Shown here: positions 60,432-64,000 of the stretch, one piece after another | How positions within the stretch are numbered: position 1 is the first letter of the stretch | Layout: the number at the start of each line of letters is the position of its first letter | Origin: Brotonthovivens ammoniilytica | GTDB taxonomy: Bacteria > Bacillota > Clostridia > Lachnospirales > Lachnospiraceae | Assembly: GCF_025566885.1 (NCBI RefSeq) | Contig: NZ_JAOQJQ010000002.1 | Coordinates: forward strand, 62,001-126,000 | Direction of reading: 5' to 3' | DNA length: 64,000 nt | The notes under the pieces: generated by a model | The model's database searches: none | What the model was told of the DNA's origin: nothing | Seen by the model: the letters and a program-made list of their open reading frames with translations, nothing else | Program-made: the position numbers and the translations under genes

Positions 60432-62341
60432 AAAATATCATTATAGGAACAGCAGGTCATATTGATCATGGAAAAACAACGCTTATAAAAGCATTGACCG
60501 GTCATAATACTGACCGGTGGAAAGAAGAGCAGATACGCGGGATTACTATTGATCTTGGGTTTACGTATTTTGATATGAAAAACGGAGACCGTGCGGGCAT
60601 TATAGATGTGCCCGGCCATGAGAAGTTTATTCATAATATGGCGGCCGGAGTTGTGGGGATGGACCTTGTACTGCTGGTTGTGGCGGCGGATGAAGGAATT
60701 ATGCCTCAGACAAGAGAACATGTGGATATTTTAGGTCTTCTTGGAATAGAGAAAAGTATTATTGTACTGAATAAATGTGATCTTGTAGAAGAAGAGTGGG
60801 CAGATCTTGTGGAGGAAGAATTAAAGGAGGAGCTTAGGGGAACGTTTCTGGAGAATGCTCCTGTTGTAAGAGTTTCTGCTGTAACAGGTCAGGGATTAAA
60901 TGCATTAAAAGATACCATTGAATCTATGACCAGGGCTGAGGTAAAAGAAAAAAACACACAGACGATTCCAAGGCTGCCGGTTGACCGGGTGTTTACGCTG
61001 CCCGGTTTTGGCACTATTGTAACGGGAACCTTAATTTCAGGCACGATTACCAGGGAGGATGTTCTGGAATTGTATCCCAATGAAAAGGAATGTAAAATAA
61101 GAAGTATTCAGGTCCATGGCAAAGACCAGCAGCAGTGCAGTGCCGGTCAGCGGGCGGCCATTAACCTTTCCAACATAAAGAAATCGGAAATCAGCAGAGG
61201 CTGTGTACTGGCGCCAAAAAACAGTATGAGAAATACAGACCTGCTGGATGTAAAAATTTCGGTTCTGCCTGGTTCTTCAAGGACTGTCACAAATAGAGAA
61301 CGTCTGCATCTGTATATAGGAACAAGTGAAATTCTCTGTCGTGCAGTACTTCTTGATTGTGAAAAAATAGAACCGGGGGAAAGTGGTCTGGCACAGCTTC
61401 GGCTGGAAGAAAAAACAGCTGTAAAACGGGGAGATCGCTTTGTAATTCGTTTTTATTCTCCTTTGGAAACCATTGGAGGAGGGATTGTACTGGAACCAAA
61501 TCCAAAAAGGAAAAAAAGGTTTGATGAACAGACGATTTATGAACTGCAGAAAAAGGAGTCAGGATCTCTGGCCGATGTTATGGAGCTTCATATAAAAGAG
61601 CACGGTGATACGATGATTACTCTGGCGGAACTGGCAAAGCTGACAGCTTATGCCCAGGAGGAAATGCAGGCTCTGCTTAAAGATATGGAAGCCGAAGAAA
61701 CGGTATATGTATTTCCCATGAAAAAAGATACTTATATCTGGCACCGGGAAAGTGAATTTATAGTCAGACAGAAGATGATCCGGGATCTGAAAGAGTATCA
61801 TAAAAAATATCCGTATCGGTTTGGCAGGAAAAAGGCTGAAATTCAAATGACCTATATGAAAAAGGTAAAAGCCAATGTATTTGATTTTTATATAGAACGG
61901 ATGACAGAGCAGAGGATATTGGGAAAGAAAGGCGAATATCTGCACCTGACTGATTTTGAGGTAAAGAAAGATGAGATATATCTTGAGATAGAGAAACAAT
62001 TTACAGACACCTTTAAAAGGGCGGCATATGAATTTATCCGGATTACGGAAGTACCAGCGGGAAATATATCGGAACAGGTCCGGGAGGATGTGTTGCAGAT
62101 GCTTGTGGAAGAAGGGACGCTGATGCGGCTGACAGAGGATACTTATACGCTGACTGTTTTGATGGAAGCGGCTGCAGAGCAGATTCAAAATTATGTCCGC
62201 AAGGAACATGTCATCACTTTCAGTCAGGTGCGGGATCTGTTTTCTACCAGCAGAAAAAATGCCAAGCTGATACTTGAAGAAACAGACCGCAGAAAAATTA
62301 CGAAAAAGGCAGGAGCTGAGACAGAAAGAGTGCCTTATTAA
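60428..62341 (+). CDS. selB: Selenocysteine-specific elongation factor
   Basis: A 637-residue GTPase that delivers Sec-tRNA(Sec) to UGA codons marked by a SECIS. EF-Tu-like G motifs GHIDHGKTTLIKAL, DVPGHEKFI and NKCD occupy the first 170 residues, followed by beta domains and C-terminal winged helices that bind the SECIS. The start at 60428 overlaps the selA stop; a longer frame extends back into selA without a ribosome site. It completes the selDAB block. Confidence 0.95.
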   Translation: MKNIIIGTAGHIDHGKTTLIKALTGHNTDRWKEEQIRGITIDLGFTYFDMKNGDRAGIIDVPGHEKFIHNMAAGVVGMDLVLLVVAADEGIMPQTREHVDILGLLGIEKSIIVLNKCDLVEEEWADLVEEELKEELRGTFLENAPVVRVSAVTGQGLNALKDTIESMTRAEVKEKNTQTIPRLPVDRVFTLPGFGTIVTGTLISGTITREDVLELYPNEKECKIRSIQVHGKDQQQCSAGQRAAINLSNIKKSEISRGCVLAPKNSMRNTDLLDVKISVLPGSSRTVTNRERLHLYIGTSEILCRAVLLDCEKIEPGESGLAQLRLEEKTAVKRGDRFVIRFYSPLETIGGGIVLEPNPKRKKRFDEQTIYELQKKESGSLADVMELHIKEHGDTMITLAELAKLTAYAQEEMQALLKDMEAEETVYVFPMKKDTYIWHRESEFIVRQKMIRDLKEYHKKYPYRFGRKKAEIQMTYMKKVKANVFDFYIERMTEQRILGKKGEYLHLTDFEVKKDEIYLEIEKQFTDTFKRAAYEFIRITEVPAGNISEQVREDVLQMLVEEGTLMRLTEDTYTLTVLMEAAAEQIQNYVRKEHVITFSQVRDLFSTSRKNAKLILEETDRRKITKKAGAETERVPY

Positions 62342-62420
62342 AGGTTTGCAAAGACAGCTTTGTCAGTTGACGAGAACAGGGAAATGTGGAATAATAACTT
62401 TTGAGTTTTGTTATTAATAT

Positions 62421-62518
62421 GGCGGTGGGCGGGCAACTGGTGTGCCCCCTGGTCTTCAAAACCTGTGTTGGGCGTTAGGAGCGTCCTGGGTGGGTTCGAT
62501 TCCCACACACCGTCGCCA
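62421..62518 (+). tRNA. selC: tRNA-Sec(UCA)
   Basis: A 98-base tRNA with the UCA anticodon in CTTCAAA, a long variable arm (around GGGCG/CGTCC), an 8-base-like acceptor with GGCGGTG at the 5' end and CACCGTC then G and encoded CCA, and the T arm GTGGG-TTCGATT-CCCAC. The length and arms are diagnostic for tRNA-Sec. It follows selB by 79 bases. Confidence 0.95.
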
Positions 62519-62556
62519 AAAATGATACTTTTATCAATGATAAGAGTTTTCAGATA

Positions 62557-62593
62557 TGTGGGTGCAGCCAAAGGAGCGCACCCACATTTGTTA
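62557..62593 (+). terminator. Hairpin between tRNA-Sec and fdhD
   Basis: TGTGGGTGC pairs with GCACCCACA, followed by TTTGTT. Likely ends or attenuates the tRNA transcript. Confidence 0.55.
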
Positions 62594-62609
62594 TAACAGG
62601 AGTGTCTGG

Positions 62610-63356
62610 ATGAAGAATCTAAGGAAATATACAAAAAATTCAGTAACCAGAGAGGTAATTACATATACAGGAAAAAAACTGGCCAGAGATCAGAAAGATA
62701 TCGTGGAGGAGATTCGGCTGGAACTGTTTGTGAATAAAAAGCCTGCAGGCGAGATGATTTGTTCTCCCTGGGAAATACAGGAAGCTGTGACAGGTTATCT
62801 GTATATGAAAGAATATGTTCATGATATTGCTGATATTAAAAAGATTCATATAGATCAAAAGGGGCATAGCGTTTTTATTGAAACTGCGGATATACAAAAG
62901 GAAGGAACGTCAAATATACTGTCAGCGGATGATAGCAGGAGCCTCTCTGTTTGTGAAATTATGGATTTATCCCAAAAACTGGAGGAAATGTCAGGTTTGT
63001 TTCACAGAACAGGAGGGGTGCATTGTGCAGCTTTTGTAAGAGATACAGAGTTTTTGTCTTATAAAGAGGATGTCAGCCGTCATGTGGCAGTGGATAAAGT
63101 AGTGGGAGATTGTTTGATTCGGGGAATTCCCATGGGAGGGGGGATACTGGTATTCAGCGGCCGGGTACCTGCTGAAATATTAAAAAAGGTGGCGGCTATG
63201 GGATGCATGATGGTTATTGCAAAGTCAGCGCCCACGAATTATTCCTGTGATCTGGCCCAGAAGCTTGGAATTACCCTGATTGGATTTGCCAGAGACAGCG
63301 GATTTAATATTTATTCGCATCCTGAGCGGATATTTGAGGCTGACTGTATAAAATGA
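62610..63356 (+). CDS. fdhD: Formate dehydrogenase accessory sulfurtransferase
   Basis: A 248-residue FdhD protein, which transfers sulfur from a cysteine desulfurase to the molybdenum cofactor of formate dehydrogenase and is needed for its activity. Family motifs are SGLFHRTGGVHCAAF, the EDVSRHVAVDKVVGD segment, GGILVFSGRVPAEILKKVAAMGC and SAPTNYSCDLAQKLGITLIGFAR. The reactive CxxC of the E. coli protein is replaced here by a single Cys (HCAAF), as in several relatives. The ATG at 62610 is preceded by AGGAG. Its place after selC ties selenium and formate functions. Confidence 0.92.
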   Translation: MKNLRKYTKNSVTREVITYTGKKLARDQKDIVEEIRLELFVNKKPAGEMICSPWEIQEAVTGYLYMKEYVHDIADIKKIHIDQKGHSVFIETADIQKEGTSNILSADDSRSLSVCEIMDLSQKLEEMSGLFHRTGGVHCAAFVRDTEFLSYKEDVSRHVAVDKVVGDCLIRGIPMGGGILVFSGRVPAEILKKVAAMGCMMVIAKSAPTNYSCDLAQKLGITLIGFARDSGFNIYSHPERIFEADCIK

Positions 63357-63366
63357 AAAAATCAAG

Positions 63367-63430
63367 AAAAAGAACATTTCCATAAATATGGGCTCTTAAT
63401 AATCTCCGATTTATGGGAATGTTCTTTTTT
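63367..63430. terminator. Bidirectional terminator after fdhD
   Basis: AAAAGAACATT-CCATAAAT pairs with ATTTATGG-AATGTTCTTTT across a loop, between convergent genes. Confidence 0.8.
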
Positions 63431-63482
63431 GATGGACCGGTCAGCGTCAAGTCCCGCAAGAGCGAGACTTGAATCTTGATGA

Positions 63483-64000
63483 TTATACGGCAGGGAATTT
63501 CAGTTCTTTATATTTTCCATAACGTTCCTGAACCACATCCTGATTTTTCATAAAGTCAATTCTTGTGGCAATAATTTCTTCTAGATGTTTATCCCGGCAT
63601 TCATTTACATTTCTGTCCCGGCACAAGCCGTCTTTTGCCAGAACAAATTTCACCTTTCCGTTTTCATCCTTTACAAGATCTCCGCCGGCACCGCAGACTG
63701 CACATTCAAAAGGCCACTGAATGCCGTCCCAGTGGGGCTCTCCTTTAAAAATAAGACCTCCGTGGCAGTTTGGACAAAGACCCTGATTAGGATCGCCAAG
63801 CCAGCCCCGTTCTTCCACCGGTGTCTGGATGGCTTTTATAATATTTTCACCCATTTTGTGAGCCCGCTCTAGCTGCTCTGTGCGAAGCAGAACATTTCCT
63901 GGACGGCCGACTCTGGTGGACATAAACTGGTCCACAACCTGCATGGACTGTGTAAACATAGATGCGGCCATAGTTTCCAGTGTCAGGCCCTGCCAGTCAT
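63483..64000 (-). CDS. C-terminal part of a flavodoxin/FMN-reductase-like protein
   Basis: The open frame continues past the right edge (the residues before the first visible Met are DWQGLTLET), so only the C-terminal 172 or so residues are seen. They contain two Cys pairs (CPNCHGGL and CAVCGAGGDL) that look like a zinc or iron-sulfur ribbon, then basic and aromatic segments. It resembles the C-terminal extension of NADPH-dependent FMN reductase or flavodoxin-family proteins of Clostridia. The assignment is tentative because the cofactor-binding N-terminus is outside the window. Confidence 0.55.
   Translation of the reverse strand, partial: DWQGLTLETMAASMFTQSMQVVDQFMSTRVGRPGNVLLRTEQLERAHKMGENIIKAIQTPVEERGWLGDPNQGLCPNCHGGLIFKGEPHWDGIQWPFECAVCGAGGDLVKDENGKVKFVLAKDGLCRDRNVNECRDKHLEEIIATRIDFMKNQDVVQERYGKYKELKFPAV

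Overview
The window looks like low-GC Firmicute chromosome, most probably a gut Lachnospiraceae-type anaerobe. The grounds are AT-rich intergenic DNA, strong GGAGG ribosome sites, sigma-A-type promoters, a four-subunit 2-oxoacid:ferredoxin oxidoreductase, meso-DAP dehydrogenase, a selenocysteine formate dehydrogenase and a phloretin-hydrolase-like enzyme. The genus cannot be fixed from sequence reading alone.

Bases 1 to about 13,266 are the integrase end of an integrative (probably conjugative) element. Its cargo is a metal or metallophore uptake cassette: an ECF transporter (ATPase, T and S components), an AraC regulator, two half ABC transporters of the YbtP/YbtQ type and a DtxR/MntR-type regulator. 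Two similar dyads sit just downstream of the -10 boxes of the ECF and ABC operons. After the cargo come a sigma-like factor behind an inverted repeat that overlaps its ribosome site, a 600-base structured noncoding tract, a MazF/PemK toxin with no recognisable antitoxin, three excisionase-like HTH proteins and a tyrosine integrase. The element ends at a displaced 3' half of a tRNA-Arg(CCU) gene flanked by inverted integrase-like core sites.

From 13.3 to 29.2 kb is chromosome: an ArsR/HMA/P-type ATPase metal-efflux locus, ddh, a phasin-like protein with an AarF/UbiB kinase, a phloretin-hydrolase-like enzyme with a LysR regulator and an MFS carrier, a YARHG protein, an M48 peptidase, a DUF523 protein, pta, a DUF1638 protein, tRNA-Lys and an ion antiporter. 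From 29.2 to 36.2 kb there is a hairpin-rich intergenic element, a P-loop NTPase, the 2-oxoacid:ferredoxin oxidoreductase operon and two GT2 glycosyltransferases.

From 36.4 to 44.3 kb lies a poorly described envelope locus: a PadR regulator, a small secreted protein and a membrane-anchored protein on one strand, and two lipoproteins, an ABC ATPase, a permease and an unusual permease-lipoprotein fusion on the other. Next to it (44.4-46.6 kb) a Rep_3-type replication initiator faces about 700 bases of iteron-like repeats and a pair of inverted DnaA boxes, so a plasmid-style origin appears to be embedded between housekeeping genes.

From 46.7 to 64 kb are an S66 peptidase, trmB, a DD-carboxypeptidase and then a formate/selenium block: a PucR regulator, a formate/nitrite channel, an Fe-S/FAD oxidoreductase, formate dehydrogenase with an in-frame UGA, selD with an in-frame UGA, selA, selB, tRNA-Sec and fdhD. 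Selenocysteine synthesis, its decoding and two of its users are contiguous. The last gene runs off the right edge.
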